NCBI RefSeq assembly: GCF_003003265.1
Contig: NZ_PVTL01000005.1
Span: 1 to 64,000 of the forward strand
From: Glaciihabitans tibetensis
GTDB lineage: Bacteria > Actinomycetota > Actinomycetes > Actinomycetales > Microbacteriaceae
Length of the DNA stretch: 64,000 bases
Direction of reading: 5' to 3'
The translations under genes and the position numbers were made by a program. The notes beneath the pieces were generated by a model. It ran no database searches, was not told the origin of the DNA, and worked only from the letters and a program-made list of their open reading frames with translations. This document shows, piece after piece, positions 53,637 to 63,050 of the stretch (the first letter of the stretch is position 1; each line of letters begins with the position of its first letter).

Positions 53637-55067
53637 TTACGGCGCGGACGCGGCGGCCGCGGCCTTCGCCGCGGCGGGAAGCGCAGCGACGATCTGCCCG
53701 AGCGACTCGCCGTTGTGGGCCGCCGACACGAACCACGCCTCGAAGACTGACGGCGGCAGGGACACTCCCGCGTCGAGCATCGCGTGGAAGAACGGCGGAT
53801 ACCGGAACGCCTGCTGCGCACGCACCTGGTCGTAGGTGCGCGGGGGCTCGGCGGTGAACGCGAACGAGAAGAGGTTTCCCGCCCGCTGGACCACGTGCTC
53901 CACGCCCTCCGTCGACAGCGCGGCGGAGACCTCGGATGCGATCGTGTCCGCGGTGGCGTCGAGCCGGTCATAGACCGAGCGGTCGGCCGCGCGCAGGGTC
54001 GCGATTCCCGCGGCCACGGCCACGGGATTGCCGCTGAGCGTGCCGGCCTGGTACACCGGACCGAGGGGGGCGAGGAAGTCCATCACATCGGCACGACCGC
54101 CGAGGGCGGCCAGGGGTAGGCCTCCACCGATGACCTTGCCGTAGGTGATCAGGTCAGGTTCCCAGCCGCCGCCGTCCGGCACCACCAGCGACGATTCCAG
54201 GCCCCACCAGCCGGCGGGACCCACTCGGAATCCGGTGAGCACCTCGTCGATGATCAGCAGGGCACCAAACTCATGAGCTATCTGGGAGAGCGCGCGGTTG
54301 AAGCCGCGCGCCGGAGCGACAACGCCCATGTTGGCGGCGGCGGCCTCGACGATGATCGCCGCCACGTTGTGTCCGTGCTCCTCGAACGCCAGGCGTACCG
54401 CGTCGAGGTCGTTGTAGGGCAGCACGAGGGTCTGCGCGGCGGTTGCCGCGGTGACGCCGGCAGATCCGGGCATCGCCAAAGTCGCGAGTCCCGAGCCGGC
54501 CTCGGCCAGCAGGGCGTCGGAGTGGCCGTGGTAGTGGCCGGCGAACTTGATCAGCAGCTCACGCCCGGTGAAGCCGCGGGCCAGCCGGATCGCGGTCATC
54601 GTGGCCTCGGTGCCGGTGGAGACGAGGCGGATCTTCTCGACGGGGTTGCGAGTTTCTTTCGGGAGGCCGACAGCGCCGTCGCTTCGAACGCCGCCTCCGA
54701 GTCCAACGCCTCCGGGTCCGCCACTGCCGAGCCCTTCGCGACCGTGGTTGTTCACCCGGCCGCGCACCAGCTCCGCGAGTTCGGTCTCGCCGGGGGTGGA
54801 GGCGCCGAAGGAGAGGCCGCGAGCGGCGGCTTCCTGCACGGCGGCGACCACGGCGGGGTGGGCGTGCCCCAGGATGGCGGGGCCCCACGAGTTGACGAGG
54901 TCGGCGTAGCGGTGACCCTCAACGTCGGTGACGTAGGCGCCCTGCGCGGAGACCATAAAGCGGGGGGTTCCGCCGACGGAGCCGAACGCCCTCACCGGTG
55001 AGTTCACGCCACCCGGAATGGACTGCCGGGCACGAGCGAACTGGGTGTCATTGGCGCTGGCGTTCAT
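53637..55067 (-). CDS. hemL: Glutamate-1-semialdehyde 2,1-aminomutase
   Basis: A 476-residue PLP enzyme that makes 5-aminolevulinate. [52 protein letters not shown] and the lysine segment [19 protein letters not shown] are diagnostic. ATG 55067 overlaps the hemB stop as ATGA. Residues about 105-140 are a glycine-rich insertion ([17 protein letters not shown] and on) that normal HemL proteins of about 430-445 residues lack; it sits just before the VEKIRLV strand. It is the last gene of the haem operon. Confidence 0.93.
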   Translation of the reverse strand: MNASANDTQFARARQSIPGGVNSPVRAFGSVGGTPRFMVSAQGAYVTDVEGHRYADLVNSWGPAILGHAHPAVVAAVQEAAARGLSFGASTPGETELAELVRGRVNNHGREGLGSGGPGGVGLGGGVRSDGAVGLPKETRNPVEKIRLVSTGTEATMTAIRLARGFTGRELLIKFAGHYHGHSDALLAEAGSGLATLAMPGSAGVTAATAAQTLVLPYNDLDAVRLAFEEHGHNVAAIIVEAAAANMGVVAPARGFNRALSQIAHEFGALLIIDEVLTGFRVGPAGWWGLESSLVVPDGGGWEPDLITYGKVIGGGLPLAALGGRADVMDFLAPLGPVYQAGTLSGNPVAVAAGIATLRAADRSVYDRLDATADTIASEVSAALSTEGVEHVVQRAGNLFSFAFTAEPPRTYDQVRAQQAFRYPPFFHAMLDAGVSLPPSVFEAWFVSAAHNGESLGQIVAALPAAAKAAAAASAP

Positions 55068-56104
55068 TTGGCTCTCCGTCCGCCCTTGCGACCGCGGGTG
55101 GGCGTGCGCAGGGGTTTTTCTGACTGCAGCATTTGCGCGAACTCGACGGCGAAGTAGCTGAGCACCACGTCCGCTCCGGCTCGGCGGATGCTGACGATGC
55201 TCTCCGCGATGGCACGGTCCCGGTCGATCCAGCCGTTGGCCGCGGCGGCCTGGATCATGGCGTATTCGCCGCTCACCTGATACGCCCACACCGGCACCGG
55301 GCTGATCGCGGCGGTCTCTGCGAGAACGTCAAGATAGCTCATCGCTGGCTTGACCATGATGACGTCTGCGCCCTCGGCGATATCGAGCTCCACCTCGCGG
55401 AGCCCCTCCCGCCGGTTCGCGGGTTCGATCTGGTAGCTGCGGCGGTCGCCGACCAGCGACGAGTTCACCGCGTCGCGGAACGGGCCGTAGAACGCGGACG
55501 CATACTTGGCTGCGTAGGCGAGCACGGCGGTATCGGTGTACCCGTTGGCGTCGAGTACGTCGCGCACGGCGGCCACCTGGCCGTCCATCATCCCGCTGAG
55601 GCTCACCAGCTGGGATCCGGCGGCGGCCTGCGCCAGGGCCATGTCGCGATAGACCAGCAGGGAGGCGTCGTTGTCGACCCGTCCGGCGGCGTCCAACACT
55701 CCGCAGTGGCCGTGGTCGGTGAACTCGTCCAGGCACAGGTCGGTCTGCACCACGAGCGCGTCGCCGACCGCGGACGCCGCGATGCGTGTCGCGACGTTGA
55801 GGATGCCCTCGGGGTCGATCGCGCCCGAGCCGACGGCGTCCTTCTGCTCGGGGACTCCGAACAGCATCACTCCCCCGATTCCGGCTTCGGCGGCTTCGAC
55901 CAGTGCGCGTTCGAAGCTGTCGAGGCTGTGGTGTTGAACGCCGGGCATCGACGCGATGTTCACGGGTTCGGTGATGCCCTCGCGGATGAACATCGGCAGA
56001 ACCAGGTCTGCGGGGTGCACTCGGGTCTCGACGACGAGGCGTCGCATCGCCGGGGTGGAACGCAACCGTCGGGGACGGATGACGGGGTGGAGCGGGTCAG
56101 ACAA
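55064..56104 (-). CDS. hemB: Delta-aminolevulinic acid dehydratase (porphobilinogen synthase)
   Basis: A 346-residue Hem[18 protein letters not shown] shows a C-D-C metal site where E. coli has three cysteines, a common actinobacterial form. The Schiff-base lysines are in [14 protein letters not shown] and [12 protein letters not shown]. It joins two aminolevulinates into porphobilinogen. It starts 2 bp after the hemD stop and overlaps hemL. The C-terminal tail ([12 protein letters not shown]) is basic and outside the core. Confidence 0.94.
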   Translation of the reverse strand: MSDPLHPVIRPRRLRSTPAMRRLVVETRVHPADLVLPMFIREGITEPVNIASMPGVQHHSLDSFERALVEAAEAGIGGVMLFGVPEQKDAVGSGAIDPEGILNVATRIAASAVGDALVVQTDLCLDEFTDHGHCGVLDAAGRVDNDASLLVYRDMALAQAAAGSQLVSLSGMMDGQVAAVRDVLDANGYTDTAVLAYAAKYASAFYGPFRDAVNSSLVGDRRSYQIEPANRREGLREVELDIAEGADVIMVKPAMSYLDVLAETAAISPVPVWAYQVSGEYAMIQAAAANGWIDRDRAIAESIVSIRRAGADVVLSYFAVEFAQMLQSEKPLRTPTRGRKGGRRAK

Positions 56105-56106
56105 AA

Positions 56107-57120
56107 TCAGGCCTCCGGGGCACGGTCGTTCGTTGCGGTGTCGCTGTGTGTGGTGTCACTCCGTGGGGCAGCGCCGTGTGTGGTGTCACTGTGTGGCGCG
56201 GCGCGATGTGTGGTGTCGCTGTGCGTGGTGTCAGTGTGCGTGGTGTCACTATGCGCGGCGGCGTCGAAGGGAGCAGTTCCGCGCGCCGCGTCGATGTGGG
56301 CGGCGTCGATCTGGGCGGTGTCGAGGGGGCTGCGGCCCCCGACATCCGCGCTCTGGGCATACTCGGCGAGCGCTTCAACCAGCGAGTCCGCGGCCCGGAA
56401 CTCGGCGATGATGTGCACCGACAACCCGGCCGCGCGCGCGTCGAACGCGGTGCGTGGTCCGATGCAGGCGACGGCGGTCTGCTCGGGAAGCGGCCCGAGT
56501 TGCAGCGCGATCTGGCGCGCGACGCTGCCCGAGGTGACCAGGATCGCCCGGATCCGCCCGGAGGCGACATCCGCTCGAATGGATTCTGTTACGGGCACCC
56601 CGACCGTGCGGTAGGCGGCAACGAATTGCACGTCGAGCCCGAGGTCGCTGAGGGCACTGACGAGGGTGGGGTCCGCGATGTCGGACTGCGGGATGAGGAC
56701 GCGACCCGTGATTTCTGTGCGGGGCCATTCCTTCACCAGCCCGCGCGCGGAGTTGTCGGCGTCGGGGACGTAGTCGACCTGATAGCCGGCGAGGGTGAGC
56801 GCGGCGCCGGTGGTCTCGCCGACCGCGGCGATCTTTGTGGACGCGGGAATTTTTACGCGCTGGCTCATCAACACGTCGACCGTTGTGGCGCTCGTGACGA
56901 CCAGCCAGTCGAAGCCGCCGTGCTGCAGCTCGGTAAGGGCAAGTTCGAGGGCCGGGGCGTCGTCCGCCGAGGCAAAGTTGATCATGGGCGCGATCACCGG
57001 CACGCCGCCGAAGCTGCGCAGGGTGGCGGCGACGCCGTCGCCCCACTTGCCGCCGCGGGGCACGAGTACGCGCCAGCCGGCGAGTGGTTTGGTGGCGGAG
57101 GCGGGGGTCTTCGCGGTCAC
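56107..57120 (-). CDS. hemD: Uroporphyrinogen-III synthase with repeat tail
   Basis: A 337-residue protein. Residues 1-275 are a HemD fold (GWRVLVPRGGKWGDGVAATL, WLVVTSATTVDVLM, VAAYRTVGVP, ILVTSGSVARQIALQLGPL). It closes hydroxymethylbilane into uroporphyrinogen III. The last 60 residues are a low-complexity tail with five copies of [S/T]DTTH separated by AAP-type spacers, coded by degenerate 15-bp units rich in GTGGTGTC on the plus strand. GTG 57120 overlaps the hemC stop. Confidence 0.88.
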   Translation of the reverse strand: MTAKTPASATKPLAGWRVLVPRGGKWGDGVAATLRSFGGVPVIAPMINFASADDAPALELALTELQHGGFDWLVVTSATTVDVLMSQRVKIPASTKIAAVGETTGAALTLAGYQVDYVPDADNSARGLVKEWPRTEITGRVLIPQSDIADPTLVSALSDLGLDVQFVAAYRTVGVPVTESIRADVASGRIRAILVTSGSVARQIALQLGPLPEQTAVACIGPRTAFDARAAGLSVHIIAEFRAADSLVEALAEYAQSADVGGRSPLDTAQIDAAHIDAARGTAPFDAAAHSDTTHTDTTHSDTTHRAAPHSDTTHGAAPRSDTTHSDTATNDRAPEA

Positions 57121-58082
57121 AGCGCTCCCCCGAGGGGCGCGAGCGTTGCGGCGCCATCATCCAGAAGCTCGCGGGCGACCCGGCTGGCTACGTCAAGGGA
57201 GGGCTTCGTCACATCCGAAACATACAGGGCATGGGAGCTGGTGAGGCTCTCGGACCCGTCTATTTTGTAGACCCGGGCAGAAAGGAACAGCATTCCCTCC
57301 TCGATCAGGGCATTTGCGCCAATCGGGGCAGCGCAACCCGCCTCGAGCAGGGCGAGGACGTGGCGTTCGGCTTCCACCACCACGCGGGTGGGGCGGTGGT
57401 CGAGACCGGCGACCAGCTTCTCGTCGCCGGCACGCACCTCGATCGCGAGGGCGCCCTGCCCGGGGGCGGTCGGCCAGCCACTGATTCCGAGGTACTCGGT
57501 GATCGCGCCGAGGCGACCCAGGCGGGTGAGTCCCGCAGCGGCGAGGATGACGGCGTCGAGGTCGACGCCGACCCGGCCGAGACGCGTGTCGATGTTGCCG
57601 CGGATGTCGACGACCTCAAGGTCGGGCCGAAGGGCGCGGAGCTGGGCCTGCCGGCGCGGAGAACCGGTGCCGACGCGGGAGCCCTCGGGGAGCGTGTCGA
57701 GCGTGAGTCCGTCGCGCGCGCAGAGAGCATCACGCGCGTCTTCTCGGCGCGGGATTGCGGCGATCACGAGACCGGGATGCGGCGCGGTGGGCAGGTCTTT
57801 CAGGGAGTGCACGATGGCGTCGCACTGCCCCGCGAGCAGCGCATCCCGCAGCGCGCTCGCGAATACACCCGTGCCACCGAGGCTCGCGAGCGATTCCTTC
57901 GAGCGGTCGCCCTCGGTGCTGATGGGTACGAGCTCGACCGGCACGCCGGAGCGCGCCGTCAGGGCGCGACCGACCGATCCGGTTTGGGCGAGCGCTAGGG
58001 CACTGCCCCGGGTGCCGATCCGGATCGGACCGGTGCCCGTGGTGCCCACCCGGGTGGATGGTGCTGGGTCGGACAGGGTCAT
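57117..58082 (-). CDS. hemC: Hydroxymethylbilane synthase (porphobilinogen deaminase)
   Basis: A 321-residue HemC: IRIGTRGSALALAQTGSVGR, IVHSLKDLPTAPHPGL, SRVGTGSPRRQAQLRALRPD and the cofactor cysteine in LEAGCAAPIGANALI. It polymerises four porphobilinogens. ATG 58082 overlaps the hemH stop as ATGA. Confidence 0.94.
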   Translation of the reverse strand: MTLSDPAPSTRVGTTGTGPIRIGTRGSALALAQTGSVGRALTARSGVPVELVPISTEGDRSKESLASLGGTGVFASALRDALLAGQCDAIVHSLKDLPTAPHPGLVIAAIPRREDARDALCARDGLTLDTLPEGSRVGTGSPRRQAQLRALRPDLEVVDIRGNIDTRLGRVGVDLDAVILAAAGLTRLGRLGAITEYLGISGWPTAPGQGALAIEVRAGDEKLVAGLDHRPTRVVVEAERHVLALLEAGCAAPIGANALIEEGMLFLSARVYKIDGSESLTSSHALYVSDVTKPSLDVASRVARELLDDGAATLAPLGGAL

Positions 58083-59242
58083 GGGGCCAATCCCGCGAGC
58101 GCGGGTTTGAACCCGAGCCGCACGTTCTCGCAGCACCCCGAGCGACAGACGTCGTACCAGGGTCCGAGGTCGGTCAGCGCCGGTCGTTCGGCCGTGGGGG
58201 TTCCCTGGACGCGTTCCAGCACGAGGTCGATCAGCCCGCTGACGTAGGCAGGGTGGATGCCGGGGGTAGGAACCCGCACCGCGAAGGCGCCGAGTTCTTC
58301 GGCGGTCTCCATGGCCTCGGTGTCGAGGTCCCACTTGACCTCCATGTGGTCGCTGACAAAGCCGAGCGGCACAATGACGAACGCCTTGGTGCCGGCAGCG
58401 GCGAGGTCGCGCATGGCATCGCTGATGTCGGGCTCGAGCCACGGCATGCTGGGCGGGCCCGAGCGCGACTGGTACACGAGCGACCAGGGCGCCGCGGTCT
58501 CTGCGGCGTCCATCACAACTTCGGCGACGGCCAGGTGCTGGGCCTCGTAGGCGCCGCCCGGTCCGAAGTTACGCGAGGCCGGGCCACTCTTGGCGGCGTC
58601 GGTGGAGGGGATGCTGTGCGTCGAGAAGAGCACGTGGGTCTCGGCCGGGGTGAAACCGGCGGCCGCGGCATCCGCAAGTCCCTGAATGACACCGTCGATG
58701 AAGGGGGTGACAAAGCCGGGGTGGTCGAAGAACTGGCGCACCTTGTCGATCTGGATGACGCCCGCGAGGCCGGTGGCGTCGAGTGCGTTCGCGTAGTCCT
58801 CGCGGTACTGGCGGCAGCTGGAGTACGAGCTGTATGCACTGGTGCCGATCGCGAGGAGCTTGGTGAAGCCGCGCTCGTGCGCTTCGGCGACGGCCTCGCG
58901 CGTGTACGGGGCCCAGTTTCGGTTACCCCACAGCACGGGAAGGTCGATGCCGCGCTGGGCGAGCTCCTCCTCGAGGGCGGCCTTCAGCGCGCGGTTCTGG
59001 GCGTTGATCGGGCTGATGCCGCCGAATGCACGGTAGTGGTGGGCCACCTCTTCGAGGCGCTCCTCGGGAATTCCGCGGCCGCCGGTGACGTTGCGCAGGA
59101 ACGGAATGACGTCGTCCTGGCCTTCCGGTCCGCCGAAGCTGGTCAGCAGGATGGCGTCGTAGGCGACCGCTTCCTCGACGTGCTCGGGGCCGCTGGCAGC
59201 CGCCGGGGTGGCACCGGCAACAAGACCGTTGGTGATAGTCAT
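58079..59242 (-). CDS. hemH: Coproporphyrin ferrochelatase
   Basis: A 387-residue ferrochelatase with YDAILLTSFGGPEGQDDVIP, the catalytic His in LLFSTHSIPSTD-like VLFSTHSIPSTD, and a C-terminal YDVCRSGCCENVR segment whose cysteines may bind an iron-sulfur cluster, as in other actinobacterial enzymes. Next to hemQ it would insert iron into coproporphyrin III, not protoporphyrin. It overlaps hemQ and hemC at both ends. Confidence 0.93.
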   Translation of the reverse strand: MTITNGLVAGATPAAASGPEHVEEAVAYDAILLTSFGGPEGQDDVIPFLRNVTGGRGIPEERLEEVAHHYRAFGGISPINAQNRALKAALEEELAQRGIDLPVLWGNRNWAPYTREAVAEAHERGFTKLLAIGTSAYSSYSSCRQYREDYANALDATGLAGVIQIDKVRQFFDHPGFVTPFIDGVIQGLADAAAAGFTPAETHVLFSTHSIPSTDAAKSGPASRNFGPGGAYEAQHLAVAEVVMDAAETAAPWSLVYQSRSGPPSMPWLEPDISDAMRDLAAAGTKAFVIVPLGFVSDHMEVKWDLDTEAMETAEELGAFAVRVPTPGIHPAYVSGLIDLVLERVQGTPTAERPALTDLGPWYDVCRSGCCENVRLGFKPALAGLAP

Positions 59243-60003
59243 CGCAGGACCTCTGCAATCTCCGTGACGGCGATGCGCCGGCCGGTATAGAAGGGGACTT
59301 CTTCGCGCACGTGACGACGTGCTTCGGTTTGGCGCAGGTCGCGCATGAGGTCGACCAGGTCAACCAGCTCGGGTGCCTCGAGGCCCAGGATCCACTCGTA
59401 GTCGCCGAGCGCGAATGAGGCGACCGTGTTCGCGAGCACCTGGCGGAACGCTGCACCCTGGCGGCCATGGTCGGCGAGCATCTGCCGGCGGTCGGCCTCG
59501 GGCAGCAGGTACCAGTCGTAGCTGCGCACGAAGGGGTAGACGCAGAGCCACGCCTCAGGCTCCTTACCGCGCATAAACGCGGGGAGGTGGTTGCTGGTGA
59601 ACTCCGCGTCGCGGTGAACCCCCATGGCGTTCCACGTGGGAATCAGCGGGCGCAGCAGCGTGGTGCGGCGCAGCTCCCGCAACGCCCATTGCACCTTCTC
59701 CGGGTTCTCTCCGTGCAGCCAAATCATCAGATCCGCGTCGGCGCGCATCGACGACACGTCGTAGAAGCCACGGATGGTTACCCCGGCGGCCGCGATCTCG
59801 ACGATCGCCGCATCGAGGTCGTGGGTGCTCGGGTCGGCGGCGGTGGCGTCGTGCACCTGGCCGTTGTGGTGGGGTGCCTGGAGGTCGTCGGTGGTGAGCG
59901 ACGCGGAGGAGTGTGCAGGGTCACGACGAAGGACTGCCCAGAGGGTATAACCCAGAACGGCAGTTGGGGCAGCTTCGGCGCGCGGTTCAGCGCTGGTGTT
60001 CAT
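59239..60003 (-). CDS. hemQ: Coproheme decarboxylase (ChdC/HemQ)
   Basis: A 254-residue chlorite dismutase-family protein: GFYDVSSMRADADLMIWLHG, YPFVRSYDWYLLP (catalytic Tyr region) and LADHGRQGAAFRQVLANTVA (proximal His). It turns coproheme III into haem b using peroxide. Its presence defines the coproporphyrin-dependent route. It is the first gene of a six-gene operon in which neighbours overlap or nearly touch. The upstream 171 bp hold the terminator of the HPS operon; I could not assign its promoter. Confidence 0.93.
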   Translation of the reverse strand: MNTSAEPRAEAAPTAVLGYTLWAVLRRDPAHSSASLTTDDLQAPHHNGQVHDATAADPSTHDLDAAIVEIAAAGVTIRGFYDVSSMRADADLMIWLHGENPEKVQWALRELRRTTLLRPLIPTWNAMGVHRDAEFTSNHLPAFMRGKEPEAWLCVYPFVRSYDWYLLPEADRRQMLADHGRQGAAFRQVLANTVASFALGDYEWILGLEAPELVDLVDLMRDLRQTEARRHVREEVPFYTGRRIAVTEIAEVLR

Positions 60004-60100
60004 GACCTCTATTCTCCCTCGCCGCGCGGAGTAAATCTAATTCACGCACCCCTTTGGGGCTGGGAGGTAGCCGAATGTCTCTCACTACGCCGAATGAGGC

Positions 60101-60134
60101 ACCCCGCAACCATCCGCGGAGCGGGTTGCGGGGT
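60101..60134 (-). terminator. Hairpin after the HPS gene
   Basis: ACCCCGCAACC (60101-60111) pairs perfectly with GGTTGCGGGGT (60124-60134) around a 12-nt loop, 40 bp past the stop of the HPS gene and before the hemQ promoter region. It is a likely terminator of the PHI-HPS unit. Confidence 0.72.
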
Positions 60135-60174
60135 ACCTCAAGCGTGGTCGGGTGGTGCGGAAGCGCCGCCTCTG

Positions 60175-60798
60175 TTAGACGATCGCGGCGCGGAGCTCTG
60201 CGGCAGCTGCCGCGGGGTCGCTCGCGCTGTAGATCGCTCCACCGGCGACCGCAACGGTGGCGCCGGCCGACTGCACGGAGGCGATGGTGCTGATGTTCAC
60301 GCCGCCGGCGACGGAGAAGTCGACGCCGGAGGTCTCGCCGTCGGAGAGCAGCGTCTGGAACGTGAAGCCCTCCTCCGCCTGCTCGTCCAGCCCGGCGTGC
60401 ATCTCAACGAACTCGGCGCCGAGGGCGACGACCTCGCGGGCGCGGGTCACCTTGTCGGCAACACCGATGAGGTCGACGACGACGCCCTTGCCGTGGGCCT
60501 TGCCTGCCGCGATCGCTCCGGAGATGGTGCTGTCGCCCGCAACACCGAGAACGGTGACCAGGTCAGCGCCCGCCTTGAACGCGATGTCGGCCTCGAGCTC
60601 GCCGGCGTCCATCGTCTTGAGGTCGGCGAACACGATCTTGTCGGGGTGCGCCTCCTTGATGGCGGTGACGGCGCTCAGGCCGGCAGCCTTGATCAGCGGG
60701 GTGCCGAGCTCGATGATGTCGACGTGCGGGGCAACCTTCGCCGCGAGGGCGAGAGCGTCGGCGGTGGTCAGAACGTCCATTGCTACCTGAAGCTTCAT
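60175..60798 (-). CDS. hxlA: 3-hexulose-6-phosphate synthase
   Basis: A 207-residue barrel of the orotidine-decarboxylase superfamily: KLQVAMDVLTTADALALAAK, VDIIELGTPLIKAAG, KIVFADLKTMDAGELEADIA and SVAGGVNISTI. It joins formaldehyde to ribulose-5-phosphate. The next step is encoded upstream. The 110-bp gap to PHI contains two 18-bp repeats and a T-run. Function is formaldehyde detoxification or assimilation by the ribulose monophosphate path. Confidence 0.92.
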   Translation of the reverse strand: MKLQVAMDVLTTADALALAAKVAPHVDIIELGTPLIKAAGLSAVTAIKEAHPDKIVFADLKTMDAGELEADIAFKAGADLVTVLGVAGDSTISGAIAAGKAHGKGVVVDLIGVADKVTRAREVVALGAEFVEMHAGLDEQAEEGFTFQTLLSDGETSGVDFSVAGGVNISTIASVQSAGATVAVAGGAIYSASDPAAAAAELRAAIV

Positions 60799-60825
60799 TG
60801 TGTTCCTTCGTGTTCGTGATGATTC

Positions 60826-60861
60826 GTGTGAGGCATGTAGGTCGTGTGAGTCATGTAGATC
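60826..60861. repeat. Two 18-bp direct repeats between HPS and PHI genes
   Basis: GTGTGAGGCATGTAGGTC is followed at once by GTGTGAGTCATGTAGATC (two differences). They lie in the intercistronic gap and end near a run of six T. Confidence 0.85.
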
Positions 60862-60908
60862 GTGGGTTTTTTGGGCGAGAGCGGATGTCTCGGTGCTCAC
60901 CCTCGCGA

Positions 60909-61562
60909 TTACTCGAGGTTTGCGTGCCGCGGCCAGAGCTCGTCTGCCGAAGCTCCCGACGCTTTCCAGAGCGAGTGAAATATGGCGTCGCCGATCAGCA
61001 CGACCGCCTGCTCGAACAGCCCGCCGGCGTACTGCACCGATAGCGTGCCGCCGTGGTCCTGTTTCTGGGCAGCGGGCACCACCACGGTCACGGCGGCGAG
61101 CTCGGCGAGCGCGGACTGCGGGTCGGTGGTGAGGCACACGATGGTGGCACCGACGTCTACGGCGGTCTGCGCCGAGCGCAGGATTCCGGCGGTAGCGCCC
61201 GAACCACTTGCGGCAACCAGCACGTCCCCACGGGCGATGGCGGGCGTGGTCACCTCGCCCACAACGTGAACGGTGAGCCCGAGGTGCATCAGGCGCATCG
61301 CGGTCATCTGCAGCGCAAGGCCCGAACGGCCCGCCCCGAGCAGGAACACGCGGGGAGCCGAGCCGATGTGCTGGGCGGCGGCGTCGAGCGCGGCCGCGGC
61401 ATCCGCTCCTGTAAAGGACTCGACGATGCGCGCGGTCTCCCCCGAAAAGATCCGGAGGGAGTCGGCGACACTGGGAGTAGCTGCGCTGGGAGCGGCTGCG
61501 CTGGGATTGGCTGCACTGGGATTGGCTGCACTGGGATTGGCTGCACGGGGAGCGGAAGGCAT
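60909..61562 (-). CDS. hxlB: 6-phospho-3-hexuloisomerase
   Basis: A 217-residue SIS-fold isomerase: RVFLLGAGRSGLALQMTAMR, LMHLGLTVHVVGEVTTPAIA and VLVAASGSGATAGI. It converts hexulose-6-phosphate to fructose-6-phosphate. Residues 7-31 are five tandem pentapeptides (AANPS three times, AAAPS, AATPS) coded by 15-bp units, an addition not needed for the fold. The ATG at 61562 has GGAG very close; the start is likely but not certain. Confidence 0.9.
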   Translation of the reverse strand: MPSAPRAANPSAANPSAANPSAAAPSAATPSVADSLRIFSGETARIVESFTGADAAAALDAAAQHIGSAPRVFLLGAGRSGLALQMTAMRLMHLGLTVHVVGEVTTPAIARGDVLVAASGSGATAGILRSAQTAVDVGATIVCLTTDPQSALAELAAVTVVVPAAQKQDHGGTLSVQYAGGLFEQAVVLIGDAIFHSLWKASGASADELWPRHANLE

Positions 61563-61674
61563 CTCTCCATCATTCGTCGCATTGGGTGGGCGTGCGGCCC
61601 GCCGAGAGGACGGAATCACCCACCCATTCGGGTAGGTCAGGCCGCGTCGTGGCGCGGATGAGTAGGCTTTGGCA

Positions 61675-62946
61675 ATGACTACCAGCGCCCGTCCCAGCCC
61701 GATCGAGCTGCTCGAGGGACTGCACGCCGTGTTGTCCCTGTCTCTGCTGGAGATCGCGGGCGCGTTTTCCGCAGTGCTTGCGCCGATGGTGGAGCACGGC
61801 GCGCTCGTGATCTTTACCGAGGATTGCACGGGCCGACCGCAGAAAAAGGCCGGCGACAAGCAGATCATCGAGGCGGTGTCGATCGCCGAGCTCGACGTCG
61901 TGCGTGCGGGTCAGCCGACCGACGGTTCCGCGCTCTGGGCCGTCGAGCGGACCGTCGGCGGTGCGCCGCGGCAGGTGGCGGTGTGGATGGCGCGCACCGG
62001 CGCACTGCTTGTGCTCACCGACCCCGTGCTGACGGAAGACACCGTGGGCGACGACGTCGTCGCGACCATCGGTAGTGCCTGGGAACTGGTGGCTCTGAGC
62101 ATCCGGCACCAGGTGGGTGCCGCTCCTCCTGCCTACCTCGTGGATTCGCGCGCGACATCCACCGAACGCACCCGCGTCATCGCCGAGATGACCGAGGCAC
62201 ACGCGACGACGCTGGAATCACTCCTCGCGGTGCTGCGATCACGCACCACGAGTGACGCGGCCGCCCGGCAGGTCACCGCGGATCTCGCCGCCGCAGCCAT
62301 GGTGCAGCTGCGCGCTGTCTCCGATCGAGACCGCGTGCTCAGCGAAGAACCGGTGGCACGCGCGTTCGAACGTCTGCGGGATGACCTGCGTCCGCTGGTG
62401 CGGTTCGGCGATCTCGATGTGCAATTTGTGGAACCGCCGGTGTCGGGCCGCGCGCTCCCCGGGGAGGTCGCCCACGCGGGCCGGGCGATCGTGCGCGGCG
62501 CCGTACTCGCGCTGGTCGAGCAACCGAACGTGGGCCGCGTGCGCGTGCAATGGGACTGCGACGGCAGCAACCTGCTCATCAACATCCGCGATGACGGGCC
62601 GGGAGACCTCAGCGAGGACGACCCATCGCTCCGCCAGCTGACGGCACGCGTGGCTGCCCTCGAGGGCAGCTTTTCGGTTGCGGCGACCGCCGGATGGGGA
62701 TCCGAGCTGGATGTGTCGCTCCCGCTCGACGCCCCGCAGGTCGCGAGCTCGGCCGCCGCCGCGACTGCCTGGGGGTTGTCCGCGCGGGAGCAGGAAGTGC
62801 TGCAGTGGGTTGCGACCGGCGCCCGCAATCGCAGGATCGCCGAAGAGCTGTCGATCAGCGAAAACACCGTGAAATTTCACGTCGCACGGCTACTCCGCAA
62901 GGTAGGCGCAACCACGCGAGCGGAACTTGCAGCGATCACCCGCTAA
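61675..62946 (+). CDS. Histidine-kinase-like ATPase fused to a LuxR DNA-binding domain
   Basis: A 423-residue regulator. The N-terminal 150 residues look like a GAF-type sensor without membrane segments. Next come a helical region with MTEAHATTLESLLAVLRS (about 172-190), which resembles a weak HisKA_3 dimerisation helix, and an HATPase-type domain with NIRDDGPGDL near 303-312. The C-terminus (about 366-423) is a LuxR helix-turn-helix (LSAREQEVLQWVATGARNRR). Kinase and response-regulator output in one chain with no receiver domain is unusual. ATG 61675 is set by TAGGCT exactly 6 nt upstream. It is divergent from the PHI gene and may regulate it (inference). Confidence 0.78.
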   Translation: MTTSARPSPIELLEGLHAVLSLSLLEIAGAFSAVLAPMVEHGALVIFTEDCTGRPQKKAGDKQIIEAVSIAELDVVRAGQPTDGSALWAVERTVGGAPRQVAVWMARTGALLVLTDPVLTEDTVGDDVVATIGSAWELVALSIRHQVGAAPPAYLVDSRATSTERTRVIAEMTEAHATTLESLLAVLRSRTTSDAAARQVTADLAAAAMVQLRAVSDRDRVLSEEPVARAFERLRDDLRPLVRFGDLDVQFVEPPVSGRALPGEVAHAGRAIVRGAVLALVEQPNVGRVRVQWDCDGSNLLINIRDDGPGDLSEDDPSLRQLTARVAALEGSFSVAATAGWGSELDVSLPLDAPQVASSAAAATAWGLSAREQEVLQWVATGARNRRIAEELSISENTVKFHVARLLRKVGATTRAELAAITR

Positions 62947-63050
62947 GCGATCACTTTGGCGACACCTGTCGGTTACCTAGTGTTCGCCGGTAGGTTGCCG
63001 AGGAAACGTCCGGTTTCCGTAGATTCAGAGGGCTCACTGACCAGAAAGTC

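Noticed and set aside
53197-53835. Plus-strand open frame across the spacer and the end of hemL
   Set aside because: The protein consists of translated repeats (VSAFVGTTPPRPAEV and the like) and then runs antisense to hemL; no domain and no plausible start signal.
55089-55289. Longer N-terminus for hemL
   Set aside because: The extra 74 residues are a shadow of the hemB 3' end; ATG 55067 overlapping the hemB stop fits the pattern of the whole operon.
55640-55760. Odd zinc site of HemB (C-D-C in place of three cysteines) as a novelty
   Set aside because: The same pattern is usual in actinobacterial HemB proteins, so it is not remarkable here.
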